A stretch of DNA of 11,544 bases, taken from positions 1 through 11,544 of the forward strand of contig JALXCE010000313.1 in assembly GCA_026991055.1 (NCBI GenBank), read 5' to 3'. The stretch is from Caldifarciminota bacterium. Its GTDB lineage: Bacteria; Hydrothermota; Hydrothermia; B15-G9; WFZT01. Both the position numbers and the translations under genes were made by a program. Numbering within the stretch: position 1 is the stretch's first letter; the number at the start of each line of letters is the position of its first letter. Of the stretch, positions 1 through 7,097 are shown in pieces. The notes beneath the pieces are model-generated. The model did not search any database. It saw only the letters and a list, made by a program, of their open reading frames with translations, and was not told where the DNA came from.

Positions 1-1879
1 TCTTGGTGAGCCCATGATTTTTCTCCTCAAGGTGATAGTAAATTACCATAACATCCGAAGTCCTGACCCCCGGAATGCGCGAGGCGGCCCCGAGGGTTCT
101 CGGCTTGAACTTTGAAAGCTTCTCCTTTGCCTCATTGGAAATGCCTTTAATTTCATTAAAATCAAGGTCTTCGGGTATCTGGATAGCCTCAAGCTTCTCA
201 AATTTTCTCGCCTCGGCCATCATTCTTCTGATATACCCTTCGTATTTAACTTCTATCTCCACCCTTTCAATAATCCAGAAAGGTAAATCCCTTCCCTCTC
301 CAAGCTCTTTGATATGCTCGTATCTTATCTCCGGCCTCTTTAAAAACTCATAAAGAGTTATGGAATCACGTATGGTTCCTTTTCCGAGCCGCTCAAGTAT
401 TTTATTAAGCCTGGAATAATGAACCCGCGTTCTCTTCAGTCTCTCGATTTCCTCTTCCCACATGCGCTTTTCCTCAAGGAACGCCCTCCATTCAGAATCT
501 TTTATTAATCCAAACTTGAGGCCATAGTGCATGAGGCGGTCACGGGCGTTGTCACTCCTCAAAATCAGTCTGTACTCTGCCCTTGAAGTGAAAAGTCGGT
601 AAGGCTCATCGGTTCCTTTTGTCACAAGGTCATCAATCATAACACCGATAAGAGATTCTGACCTTTTTAGATAAAAAGGAGTACCGCCTGAAGCTTTGAG
701 GGCCGCGTTAATTCCCGCGATAATTCCCTGAGCTGCTGCCTCCTCGTAGCCCGATGTCCCGTTGATCTGACCGGCGAGGAACAATCCCTCTATCTTCTTT
801 GTCTCGAGCCAGGGATGAAGTTGAGTAGGAATTACGTAATCGTATTCTATCGCATATCCGGGGCGCAGAACCTTAACTTTTTCCAGTCCGGGAATGGAAC
901 GGAGCATCTTTAGCTGGTATTCTTCAGGAATTGATGTGGCAAGTCCGTTTAGATAATACTCAAACGTGTCCCGCCCATCAGGCTCAAGAATAACTCTATG
1001 TGAATCCTTATCCGGGAATTCAACAAGCTTTACCTCGATGGATGGACAGTATCGTGGCCCCTTTCCGACAATCTTTCCGGTAAACAGGGGGGAGCGAACG
1101 AGGGACTCTCTAATTATTCTGTGAGTTTCGGGAGTCGTCCGGGTAGCATAGCATACAACCTGGTCAAGCTCGAGAACAGGATTCCGAAATGAAAATCCAC
1201 GTGGGGGCTCATCGCCATACTGGGGTTCCATGATAGAAAGATCCACTGAGCGAATGTCAATTCTGGGAGATGTGCCAGTTTTGAATCTTCCAAGCTCAAG
1301 CCCCAGAGATTTTAAAGATTTTGATAGGTCATTGGCAGGAAATTCGCCTGCCCGACCTGCCGGGTAAGAAGTCAATCCTATCCAAATCACCCCACCGAGG
1401 AAAGTTCCGGTTGTCAAAACCACGGCACCGGCACGGTATTCAATTCCAGTTTTTGTTCTGACACCGATAACCCGTCCATCTTTGACGAGGATATCAGTAA
1501 CCTCGTGCTGCATTATGTGCAGATTTTCCTGATTCTCGACCACCCTTCTCTGGCGAATCCTGTAAGCCTTTCTATCGGACTGGGCTCTCAGTGCCCAGAC
1601 AGCAGGCCCTTTTTTGGTATTGAGCATTTTAAACTGAATGCCGGTTTCATCGGCCGCCATGCCCATCTCACCGCCGAGGGCGTCAATATCCTTGACGAGC
1701 TGTCCCTTAGCACTTCCACCAATTGCAGGGTTACAGGACATCTGACCAATCTGGTCAAGATGGAGGGTGAACATAAGGGTTTTTGCTCCCATTCTTGCTG
1801 CGGCAAGGGCGGCTTCTATACCGGCATGCCCCGCACCAACCACAATCACGTCATAAGTTTCGGGATAAATCAGGTTCAT
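1..1879 (-). CDS. mnmG: tRNA uridine-5-carboxymethylaminomethyl modification enzyme MnmG (GidA), 3' end cut by window edge
   Basis: MnmG is the FAD-dependent partner of the GTPase MnmE. Together they place a (carboxymethyl)aminomethyl group on C5 of wobble uridine 34 in certain tRNAs, in the cytoplasm. I translated this frame directly: it starts MNLIYPETYDVIVVGAGHAG and stays open for 626 codons to the left edge with no stop, close to the usual length of about 620-630, so only a few codons are missing. Visible motifs are the FAD dinucleotide-binding GAGHAG (residues 15-20), CNPAIGG (49-55), the family signature GPRYCPSIE (274-282, with Cys279) and the second signature AGQINGTSGYEE (369-380). 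The C-terminal helical region follows. The ATG at 1879 puts the Rossmann motif at the normal distance from the N-terminus, although no clear Shine-Dalgarno site precedes it. The RNase HII-like gene ends 19 bp upstream on the same strand, suggesting cotranscription. Confidence 0.96.
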   Translation of the reverse strand, partial: MNLIYPETYDVIVVGAGHAGIEAALAAARMGAKTLMFTLHLDQIGQMSCNPAIGGSAKGQLVKDIDALGGEMGMAADETGIQFKMLNTKKGPAVWALRAQSDRKAYRIRQRRVVENQENLHIMQHEVTDILVKDGRVIGVRTKTGIEYRAGAVVLTTGTFLGGVIWIGLTSYPAGRAGEFPANDLSKSLKSLGLELGRFKTGTSPRIDIRSVDLSIMEPQYGDEPPRGFSFRNPVLELDQVVCYATRTTPETHRIIRESLVRSPLFTGKIVGKGPRYCPSIEVKLVEFPDKDSHRVILEPDGRDTFEYYLNGLATSIPEEYQLKMLRSIPGLEKVKVLRPGYAIEYDYVIPTQLHPWLETKKIEGLFLAGQINGTSGYEEAAAQGIIAGINAALKASGGTPFYLKRSESLIGVMIDDLVTKGTDEPYRLFTSRAEYRLILRSDNARDRLMHYGLKFGLIKDSEWRAFLEEKRMWEEEIERLKRTRVHYSRLNKILERLGKGTIRDSITLYEFLKRPEIRYEHIKELGEGRDLPFWIIERVEIEVKYEGYIRRMMAEARKFEKLEAIQIPEDLDFNEIKGISNEAKEKLSKFKPRTLGAASRIPGVRTSDVMVIYYHLEEKNHGLTK

Positions 1880-1898
1880 TGCTTAAATTATAAAGCTT

Positions 1899-2795
1899 CT
1901 AACGGTTTCTTACGATTGAATACTCGTCGTATTTTTCCTTCAACTTCGCAAGGAGTTCCTTTGTCCTATCATCGTGTCTATAGCCCGAGGCGTATGGAAT
2001 TTTATCCCTGAATCCTGCCTCGTAGTTGAGAGAAAGCATGAAAACCTCACGCAGATATTTCCCTATTATCGAGGCAATGGTGATAGGAAGATATTTCTCG
2101 TCTCCATTTAAAATAAAATAGGCATCAAACTCCCTGTGTGGCAACCTCAGCCTGTAGCCAGAGATATCTTTCTTTTCCATAAAGGTCTCAACAAGCTCAG
2201 CGCCGCTCCGGAGGAAAAAGTTTTTACCATAGAATTTCGTCCCGCCGATTTTGCCCATCATGGCAACATCAAAGTCATACTCCATTTTCCAGAGCAGGTG
2301 CTCGAAAAGCAGGTAGTCAAGAAGTGATTTGTTATCCACAAGTTCGACCATCTCGTTGAAATCAGCAGGATGGAGAACCTTTGCTCTAACCTCGAGTATC
2401 CGAATCCCCAATTTTTTGAGATAAGCGGGAATTTCAAGGTTTACTGCCCTTTTTGCCCAGATGGGCACCTCGATTTCCGGATGGATATAATGGTCTTCAC
2501 CGGTGAGTTTTTTGATCATGGAGCGGATATCCTGGGCCTCAAATCCGGCTGCCAGGAGAAAGCCCCAGGTAAGAATCTCACCGGCCTGATAGCCTGATAT
2601 GTTGCGGGAGAAAACTTTTTTGCTGTCCTGGACCTTAATGGGAAATTGAAAATCTTCAGTTTTCAGGTCTTCAAAGGGGTCTCCGTCAAATTCGATGTTA
2701 ACTGCGGTTACAATAAGAGGCCCGAGCACAGGGCCATAGCCATTTTCATCAATACCGACAACTCTTGTTTTATCACCAGTTTGAAATACATTCAT
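1899..2795 (-). CDS. Divergent RNase HII-like protein (DENG variant)
   Basis: A 298-residue protein that aligns by eye with the RNase HII fold, whose members cut RNA in RNA-DNA hybrids. Residues 14-27 read GIDENGYGPVLGPL, matching the RNase HII start motif with Asp16-Glu17. DSK at 57-59 matches the substrate-loop motif. NGDEKYLPITIASIIGKYLR (230-249) matches the GD..(v/p)IsAASIlAKvtRD block and keeps Asp232. ASGYRHDDRT (269-278) matches the C-terminal GY..D.rT block. One expected acid is not obvious: the strand that normally ends in Asp-Gly reads DVAMMGKIGG (176-185), with Gly or Met where the Asp should be. At 298 residues it is longer than typical RNase HII (about 200). From memory, proteins with DENG and GK(V/I)GG motifs form a recurrent uncharacterised group, so I do not assign rnhB. 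It begins at an ATG with only a weak purine stretch (AAAGG) close upstream, and probably heads an operon with mnmG. Whether it is an active RNase H is uncertain. Confidence 0.8.
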   Translation of the reverse strand: MNVFQTGDKTRVVGIDENGYGPVLGPLIVTAVNIEFDGDPFEDLKTEDFQFPIKVQDSKKVFSRNISGYQAGEILTWGFLLAAGFEAQDIRSMIKKLTGEDHYIHPEIEVPIWAKRAVNLEIPAYLKKLGIRILEVRAKVLHPADFNEMVELVDNKSLLDYLLFEHLLWKMEYDFDVAMMGKIGGTKFYGKNFFLRSGAELVETFMEKKDISGYRLRLPHREFDAYFILNGDEKYLPITIASIIGKYLREVFMLSLNYEAGFRDKIPYASGYRHDDRTKELLAKLKEKYDEYSIVRNR

Positions 2796-2831
2796 AGCCT
2801 TTGAAGATAACCACCATCCCTGTTAATGTCA

Positions 2832-2996
2832 AGGGTGAGGGGGAGCGTGTAAGAAAATTCCCCATCCCATCCTCCTCCCCCCACGCACAAAGTGCGTGGG
2901 GGGAGAAAGGAACAGATGGGGGAATTCATATTAAAATTCCAAATAAATTGAAATTTTTTGAACGGGCTCAGGGTAGGGGGAAGGTTGTACAAAATT
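2832..2996. repeat. Repeat-like element: pair of imperfect direct repeats around a hairpin
   Basis: An AGGGTGAGGGGGAG segment at 2832-2859 recurs as AGGGTAGGGGGAAG at 2970-2996, and both copies end in AAAATT. Between them is a perfect 14 bp inverted repeat, nested in a looser outer pairing of ATTCCCCATC (about 2857-2868) with GATGGGGGAAT (about 2915-2925). G-rich tracts of this style around a hairpin are common in REP or MITE-like dispersed repeats, but no second genomic copy can be seen from this window. A perfect palindrome ACAAAATTTTGT at 2989-3000 adjoins the right copy. Confidence 0.5.
2875..2905. repeat. Perfect 14 bp inverted repeat with AAA loop
   Basis: CTCCCCCCACGCAC (2875-2888) pairs exactly with GTGCGTGGGGGGAG (2892-2905) across a 3-base AAA loop. 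The stem is very GC-rich in AT-rich surroundings. No T-tract follows on either strand, so it is not a standard intrinsic terminator. It is about 80 bp upstream of the RNase HII-like start and would lie in its 5' leader if transcription begins further right. Confidence 0.85.
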
Positions 2997-3269
2997 TTGT
3001 CCACGTGTATTTCACCATAAAGTTTGTGTGCAAGAAGAAATTAACTGTAGGGCTTTTTAGCAGAGATTTTATGTTCTTCCAAATAGGGTCGTAAATTTAC
3101 AAGAGAATCTTCCATTGGGATTTTTGGATTAGGAAATGGGAGAGGATAGCGGTAAATATAATTTCGAAAAATCACGTTTTTTATTTCTTTATTGTTTAAG
3201 ATTGGTGAAGGCGGTTTGCTCCTTTTAAACTACCTTGTAATTTTTGAAGAAATATTTTAAAATTACCCC

Positions 3270-4523
3270 GTGAAAGTTAAAAGAAATCTGAAAGAGCAAA
3301 TCCTAAAATGGATTGAGAGGCCTGAAGTTATCATACTCAGAGGTGCGCGAAGAGTGGGGAAAACCACTTTGATGCGCGAAATCTTTGATGAACTCACAGG
3401 TAATAAAGCTTTCTTCACCTGCGATGATATCGATTTTCTGAATAGGGTTAAATCTCCAGATGACCTCATTTTTATCCTTAGAAGAGAGTTCGGCTTTAAT
3501 GAGTCCTCTAAATTTTACCTCTTCCTCGATGAATTCCATTACCTTCCATCCGCTACACGGTTTGTTAAGAATTTGTTCGATAGATACAGAAATCTGAAAA
3601 TGTTCGTCTCGGGATCATCCGCTGTAGAGATGATCAAAGATATAGAGCCGCTCACAGGTAGGAGCGTTGAGTTCAAACTTTATCCCTTTGGATTTGATGA
3701 AATCTTATCCGCCGTAATGGGTAAAATTGAAGCATCTCCATCGTTCTTTGAAATTTATCGAATGGACATTGGGAGGCTTTTCTACGATTACCTGAGTTAC
3801 GGTGGATTCCCTGAGGTTGTCCTTGAAAATGATGTGGATGTTCGTTTGAGATGGCTTGCTGAGTATATCCACAGGTATGTCGAGAAGGATGTAATTCATT
3901 TCACAAGGGTGGACAACTTTCAGGCCTTTAACAACATGTTGAGGATTCTTGCTGCACAGGTAGGGAATACAGTGGCATTCTCAGAGCTATCAAACACACT
4001 TGGTGTTTCCTATCCAACGATTGTCAGGTATCTTAATATACTGCAGTCCACATTCCTAATTGAGCGGGTTAATCCTTTTTCCAGGAATCCCCGAACCGAG
4101 CTTACGAAGAGCCCCAAGATTTACTTTATTGACCTTGGGATTAGAAACAGGTTACTGGGTATAAATGAGAGTATCAGGCTGAATCCAGATATAGGGAGAG
4201 AGGTGGAGAACTTTGTTTATCTCGCTTTGAGAGAGGTATTTGAGCAGGAGAAGATACACTATTACAGGACAACATCAGGGGCAGAGATAGATTTTATCGT
4301 AGAGTTGAGCTACAAGAAATTTCTAATCATTGAAGTTAAATATCGTCCTAATCCCAGATTAACTCCTTCAATGAGAAATTTCATGAAAAAATATGGGGAT
4401 GATTTCGAGATTTACCCAATAATTGTGTCAAAGGACACATACTCAGTGGAAGGTAATATCTCAATCATCCCAGCCCCAATGCTAATCTTTGAATTGAGAA
4501 AAGACAAATTTTCCACCCAATAA
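3270..4523 (+). CDS. AAA ATPase of the ATPase_AAA_14/DUF4143 family
   Basis: A 417-residue cytoplasmic P-loop ATPase of a very common, poorly understood prokaryotic family. Walker A is GARRVGKTT (25-33), Walker B is FYLFLDEFH (82-90), and a sensor-like VSGSSA lies at 113-118. A winged-helix-like stretch follows (about 234-267, AFSELSNTLGVSYPTIVRYL). The C-terminal DUF4143 part has PD-(D/E)xK-like landmarks: GREVENFVY (309-317, Glu313), GAEIDFIVE (337-345, Asp341) and IIEVKY (353-358, Glu355 and Lys357). The start is GTG at 3270: an in-frame TAA lies only four codons upstream, and no ATG precedes the Walker A region. No Shine-Dalgarno site is visible. It is a full-length single gene, divergent from the RNase HII-like gene and convergent with the herA operon. 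Members have been linked to antitoxin-like or mobile contexts, but its role here is unknown. Confidence 0.9.
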   Translation: MKVKRNLKEQILKWIERPEVIILRGARRVGKTTLMREIFDELTGNKAFFTCDDIDFLNRVKSPDDLIFILRREFGFNESSKFYLFLDEFHYLPSATRFVKNLFDRYRNLKMFVSGSSAVEMIKDIEPLTGRSVEFKLYPFGFDEILSAVMGKIEASPSFFEIYRMDIGRLFYDYLSYGGFPEVVLENDVDVRLRWLAEYIHRYVEKDVIHFTRVDNFQAFNNMLRILAAQVGNTVAFSELSNTLGVSYPTIVRYLNILQSTFLIERVNPFSRNPRTELTKSPKIYFIDLGIRNRLLGINESIRLNPDIGREVENFVYLALREVFEQEKIHYYRTTSGAEIDFIVELSYKKFLIIEVKYRPNPRLTPSMRNFMKKYGDDFEIYPIIVSKDTYSVEGNISIIPAPMLIFELRKDKFSTQ

Positions 4524-4686
4524 ACTTACGAAGTCGTAAATCAACTCCAATTATCTAAGAAAGGTCAAAATCTTTTTAAAGAACCATTAATTTCCATTTT
4601 CATGCTATGATATCCCATAAAATACAGATGCGAATGATGAAAGAATCTTATTGAACAAAGCAATTGAACTTCTCAAACACCATTGT

Positions 4687-4760
4687 ATCAATAGAAAATT
4701 ACTAACTTTGTGTTTTAAAGATAAGCAAAGGTGACGGAGATCAGTAATATTTTCTATCGA
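4687..4760. repeat. Gapped inverted repeat (ATAGAAAAT arms)
   Basis: Left arm ATCAATAGAAAATTACT (4687-4703) matches the reverse complement of AGTAATATTTTCTATCGAT (4743-4761) with one substitution and a 2-base gap. The roughly 39-base interior contains a further 5 bp pairing of CTTTG with CAAAG. It could be an RNA stem-loop or the remains of a small inverted-repeat element. No T-tract follows the right arm. Confidence 0.55.
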
Positions 4761-4805
4761 TGTAACTTATTGGGAGCGATTTTGTTTGTTCAGCTAAGTA
4801 ATTTG

Positions 4806-4835
4806 GACAACAGATAAAGAGACAACAGATAAAGA
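4806..4835. repeat. Perfect tandem duplication of 15 bp
   Basis: GACAACAGATAAAGA occurs twice head to tail (4806-4820 and 4821-4835) with no mismatch, followed by AAAGATTTTATACC. An exact duplication in non-coding DNA points to recent slippage or a repeated binding site. A TATACC box lies close downstream, but no confident promoter can be built around it. Confidence 0.85.
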
Positions 4836-4897
4836 AAAGATTTTATACCAAATGCAAGGGCAAATTCTGATCTTATGCACTTATGAGGAGAAGTAAA

Positions 4898-4986
4898 TAC
4901 GGGAGGTTAAGAGTCAAATGTATGGTTATACCTTTCGGGAAAAGTTTCATCCTTTTCCACAATTATGCCACTTTTGACTCTTCCGT
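4898..4986 (-). other. Nested hairpin downstream of the herA-like gene (possible structured 3' UTR or small RNA)
   Basis: The outer stem pairs AAGAGTCAAA (4909-4918) exactly with TTTGACTCTT (4973-4982). It is extended by TACGG (4898-4902) pairing with CCGTA (4983-4987) across a 6-base bulge on one side. Inside are a 7 bp hairpin GGAAAAG/CTTTTCC (4938-4944 with 4952-4958, 7-base loop) and a small GTAT-GGTT-ATAC hairpin (about 4920-4931). It begins about 10 bp past the herA-like stop, so it would fold in that transcript's 3' end. No U-run follows on the minus strand, so a plain Rho-independent terminator is unlikely. Strand is uncertain because both strands can fold. Confidence 0.5.
4918..4977 (+). 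CDS. Possible 19-residue micro-ORF inside the hairpin (doubtful)
   Basis: ATG at 4918 opens MYGYTFREKFHPFPQLCHF and stops at TGA 4975-4977. GGGAGG at 4901-4906 could serve as ribosome-binding site, though its 11-base spacing is long. The peptide is aromatic-rich and has no recognised family. The frame lies almost wholly within the inverted repeat, which could hide or expose the start. It is short enough to occur by chance, so I list it only as a candidate. Confidence 0.15.
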   Translation: MYGYTFREKFHPFPQLCHF

Positions 4987-4997
4987 AAATTCTCATT

Positions 4998-7097
4998 TTA
5001 CTCTTCTTTGGAAAAGTTTTTTCCCTGCCATTCTTTAGCAATTTTTCCCCAATCTATTTCTCTTTCTTCTTCATTAATCCAAACTTTCCAAAAATCGGGA
5101 TCCTTTGATTTTGGCCTTTGTTCTTCAGGCAATTCCTTTATTTCAACTAATAAAGGAACAGGTGTAGCCCATCCTAATAATATAGCTTTTCTTGAAGGCA
5201 ATACTGGTAATTCACTGAGAATTCCCCCCATAGCATCGGGAACCAGTCTTTTTACAATCTCCTGATCTCTATCGCTTACAATTCTATGAAGTAAAAAAGT
5301 ATTACACTGCGATAAAACTGTTTGAGATAGTTCGGAAGGTCTTTGAGATGCAATGATTAATCCTAAACCAAATTTTCGTCCCTCCTTGGCAATCTTTTCA
5401 AAAGCTTGTGTACACAATTTTTGAGAGGAGATATTTTCTCCTTCTTCTTGACCATATCTTTTGATTAAATTATGCGCTTCATCGACTACCAAAACGGTTG
5501 GTAATGTTTTATCATATTGTTTTTTATACCTATGATGGGCTTCAAAGATAATTCGTGCCATTACAGATACTATCAAATAAATTATTTCTGACGGTAAAAG
5601 GGATAAATCTACGATAGTTATAGATAGATTATTATCTCCAATATAATTTGTTAGCCATTGTTCTAAGGTAAGTTCTTCTGATGTAGCCGTGTCAATTACA
5701 GAAGCAATTCTTTTATCTGTAAGCAAACTTCTTACACGCATTAAAAAGAAATCGAAGTATTGTTGCTGATTTGATTCTTGAGCCAATCTCTCTATGTGAG
5801 CAAGAAAGTTTTCATTTTTGAAAAAAACAGGAGAGTCTTCATCAGGGCCTTCGTACGGGATTAATTTGCCAATTATAGATTCTGCACTATATAGAATTTC
5901 TAACAAAGGATTTACTTCTTTTAATGAAAATGCAGGATAATAGCCCTTGCTTTTAGGGTGATCTTCCAGTATTTCACTTATTTTTTTAATTAAGGAATTG
6001 TTAATATCTTTATAACCTTCATTAATTAAATCATCTTTAAAAGTTTCCATCGATTTTTTTACATTCTCCAAAAATTCGCCATAATTCTGTTTTTCTGGAA
6101 ATTTCGATAAATCAGCACCTTTTTTCTGGAAATTAATTAAGCTTATTTTTAAACTTACAAGAAAATATTTAAATAAAGTATCAGTATATGTTGTATAGGT
6201 GTCTTTTATATCTGCATTTTTAATCTCTCTCAAAGCCCTTCTCAAAATCGGTCTTTGTGTTCTTGCACTTGCCTGTGCAATAGATATCCATTCCCAGCTG
6301 TTCCACATCCAAGAAGGCATTTTGAGTTGTCTGGCCTCTCCACTATCCGATATCTTTACCTCATATTTCCTAACACTTCCAAGGTCATTAAAACAATTTC
6401 CATATTCACCATTAGGATCAAGGATAATAAATCTTGCGTTAACTTGAGGAGTTTTAGATTCATCCTTATTTTTGTCAATCTTATTTTTGTCAATTTCTTC
6501 TTGCGCCGATTCAATAGACCATCGGATAAGACCTGCAACTGTACAAGATTTTCCACTACCAGTATTACCGAGTATTGCAAGATGCCTTCCAAATAATTTA
6601 TCGGGATCTACAAATATAGGGGTATTAACAGCCATTGGAGAATTACCTATCACCACTCGTGCATTTCTATCTTTGTTTTGAACAATCGCTTTCAGTTGTG
6701 TTTCCGTTGGCAATATCACAACATCTCCAACAGATGGATAGTTATACACACCGCGTCTCACCTCATAGCCATTTCCTGTTTCTTTTAAAATCCCTATTGG
6801 TGAAAGAGAAAGTTTTCTCAATGGAAAAGGTAAATCAACGATGTCAAAATCTCTGTAGCCTTTTCTCTTCGGATAAGGAGAATATTCAATTCCTATCCAA
6901 GTTATAATACCAATAAGTGCCCCTAATTCATTAGGAATTAGTAGGAAGCCATTTATTCGTGGGAATTGTTGAGGAACACCGGTATTTAAAGCAATATTAA
7001 ATGGTGCATCTATTTCAAGTATAACCTTTATCTCTTTCGGCGAAACGAAGTCAACTGTTCCTATTGTTAAATGTCTTATTTGATCGAAATCATTCAT
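4998..7097 (-). CDS. HerA-type hexameric ATPase/translocase, partner of the SIR2 gene
   Basis: HerA-family proteins are FtsK-like ring ATPases that translocate DNA. In Sir2-HerA anti-phage systems the HerA hexamer binds SIR2 subunits. Numbered from ATG 7097, the 699-residue product has an N-terminal beta-rich HAS-barrel-like part (about 1-150), Walker A GNTGSGKS (177-184), ILDPNGEY (225-232), Walker B VLVVDEAH (535-542), the HerA motif IIASQRPSELS (581-591) and LPSRKAILLG (633-642), with Arg636 a possible arginine finger. A mainly helical stretch (about 240-480) separates the two halves of the ATPase domain. The frame can be extended upstream to 7205, but that would overlap the SIR2 gene by 116 bp. 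ATG 7097 has GGAG seven bases upstream and overlaps the SIR2 stop by 8 bp (ATGAATGA), typical of translational coupling. An exact 15 bp in-frame duplication gives IDKNKIDKNK near residues 202-211. Confidence 0.93.
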   Translation of the reverse strand: MNDFDQIRHLTIGTVDFVSPKEIKVILEIDAPFNIALNTGVPQQFPRINGFLLIPNELGALIGIITWIGIEYSPYPKRKGYRDFDIVDLPFPLRKLSLSPIGILKETGNGYEVRRGVYNYPSVGDVVILPTETQLKAIVQNKDRNARVVIGNSPMAVNTPIFVDPDKLFGRHLAILGNTGSGKSCTVAGLIRWSIESAQEEIDKNKIDKNKDESKTPQVNARFIILDPNGEYGNCFNDLGSVRKYEVKISDSGEARQLKMPSWMWNSWEWISIAQASARTQRPILRRALREIKNADIKDTYTTYTDTLFKYFLVSLKISLINFQKKGADLSKFPEKQNYGEFLENVKKSMETFKDDLINEGYKDINNSLIKKISEILEDHPKSKGYYPAFSLKEVNPLLEILYSAESIIGKLIPYEGPDEDSPVFFKNENFLAHIERLAQESNQQQYFDFFLMRVRSLLTDKRIASVIDTATSEELTLEQWLTNYIGDNNLSITIVDLSLLPSEIIYLIVSVMARIIFEAHHRYKKQYDKTLPTVLVVDEAHNLIKRYGQEEGENISSQKLCTQAFEKIAKEGRKFGLGLIIASQRPSELSQTVLSQCNTFLLHRIVSDRDQEIVKRLVPDAMGGILSELPVLPSRKAILLGWATPVPLLVEIKELPEEQRPKSKDPDFWKVWINEEEREIDWGKIAKEWQGKNFSKEE
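6465..6494. repeat. In-frame 15 bp tandem duplication within the herA-like gene
   Basis: CTTATTTTTGTCAAT (plus strand) occurs twice back to back (6465-6479, 6480-6494) and encodes two copies of IDKNK on the minus strand. It lies in a charged, probably disordered loop just after the Walker A helix, so it should be tolerated. Its exactness suggests recent slippage. Confidence 0.85.

Larger units (their letters stand above)
2796..3269. other. Intergenic region between divergent genes, with a repeat-like element
   Basis: This gap lies between the divergently transcribed RNase HII-like gene and the DUF4143 ATPase. Its left half (about 2831-3000) is unlike the rest: G-rich runs, a perfect hairpin and a copied GGGTGAGGGGGA-like segment, annotated separately. 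The right half (3000-3269) is AT-rich with no convincing gene. I found no strong sigma70 promoter for either neighbour, although both should start here. A 97-codon plus-strand frame crosses the hairpin, but it looks like a translation of repeat sequence rather than a gene. Confidence 0.7.
4524..4997. other. Repeat-rich intergenic region between convergent genes
   Basis: The gap lies between the convergent DUF4143 ATPase and herA-like genes. It has no convincing CDS, but it holds a small palindrome TTACGA-AG-TCGTAA just after the ATPase stop (4526-4539), a gapped inverted repeat (4687-4760), a perfect 15 bp tandem duplication (4806-4835) and a nested hairpin (4898-4986). A 36-codon stretch ending in TGA near 4732 reads ILLNKAIELLKHHCINRK in one frame but has no good start; it may be a gene remnant or chance. 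The density of repeats suggests a decayed insertion or untranslated structured RNA. Confidence 0.6.

Noticed and set aside
1505..2011. 168-codon plus-strand frame opposite mnmG and the RNase HII-like gene
   Set aside because: It is antisense to two well-supported genes, with no domain features; a coding shadow.
2801..3094. 97-codon plus-strand open frame across the repeat-like gap
   Set aside because: It runs straight through the hairpin and G-rich repeats, has Pro/Ser-rich repeat-derived composition in its first half, and shows no recognisable domain or ribosome-binding site.
4526..4539. TTACGA-AG-TCGTAA as a terminator of the DUF4143 ATPase gene
   Set aside because: The 2-base loop is too small for an RNA hairpin without opening the stem, and no T-run follows; at most it is a protein-binding palindrome.
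4624..4734. 36-codon stretch reading ILLNKAIELLKHHCINRK in the ATPase-herA gap
   Set aside because: No start codon or ribosome-binding site, and no recognised family; a remnant is possible, but chance in AT-rich DNA is as likely.
4680..4990. CRISPR array
   Set aside because: The repeats here are single inverted pairs and one tandem duplication, with no regularly spaced repeat-spacer units and no cas genes.
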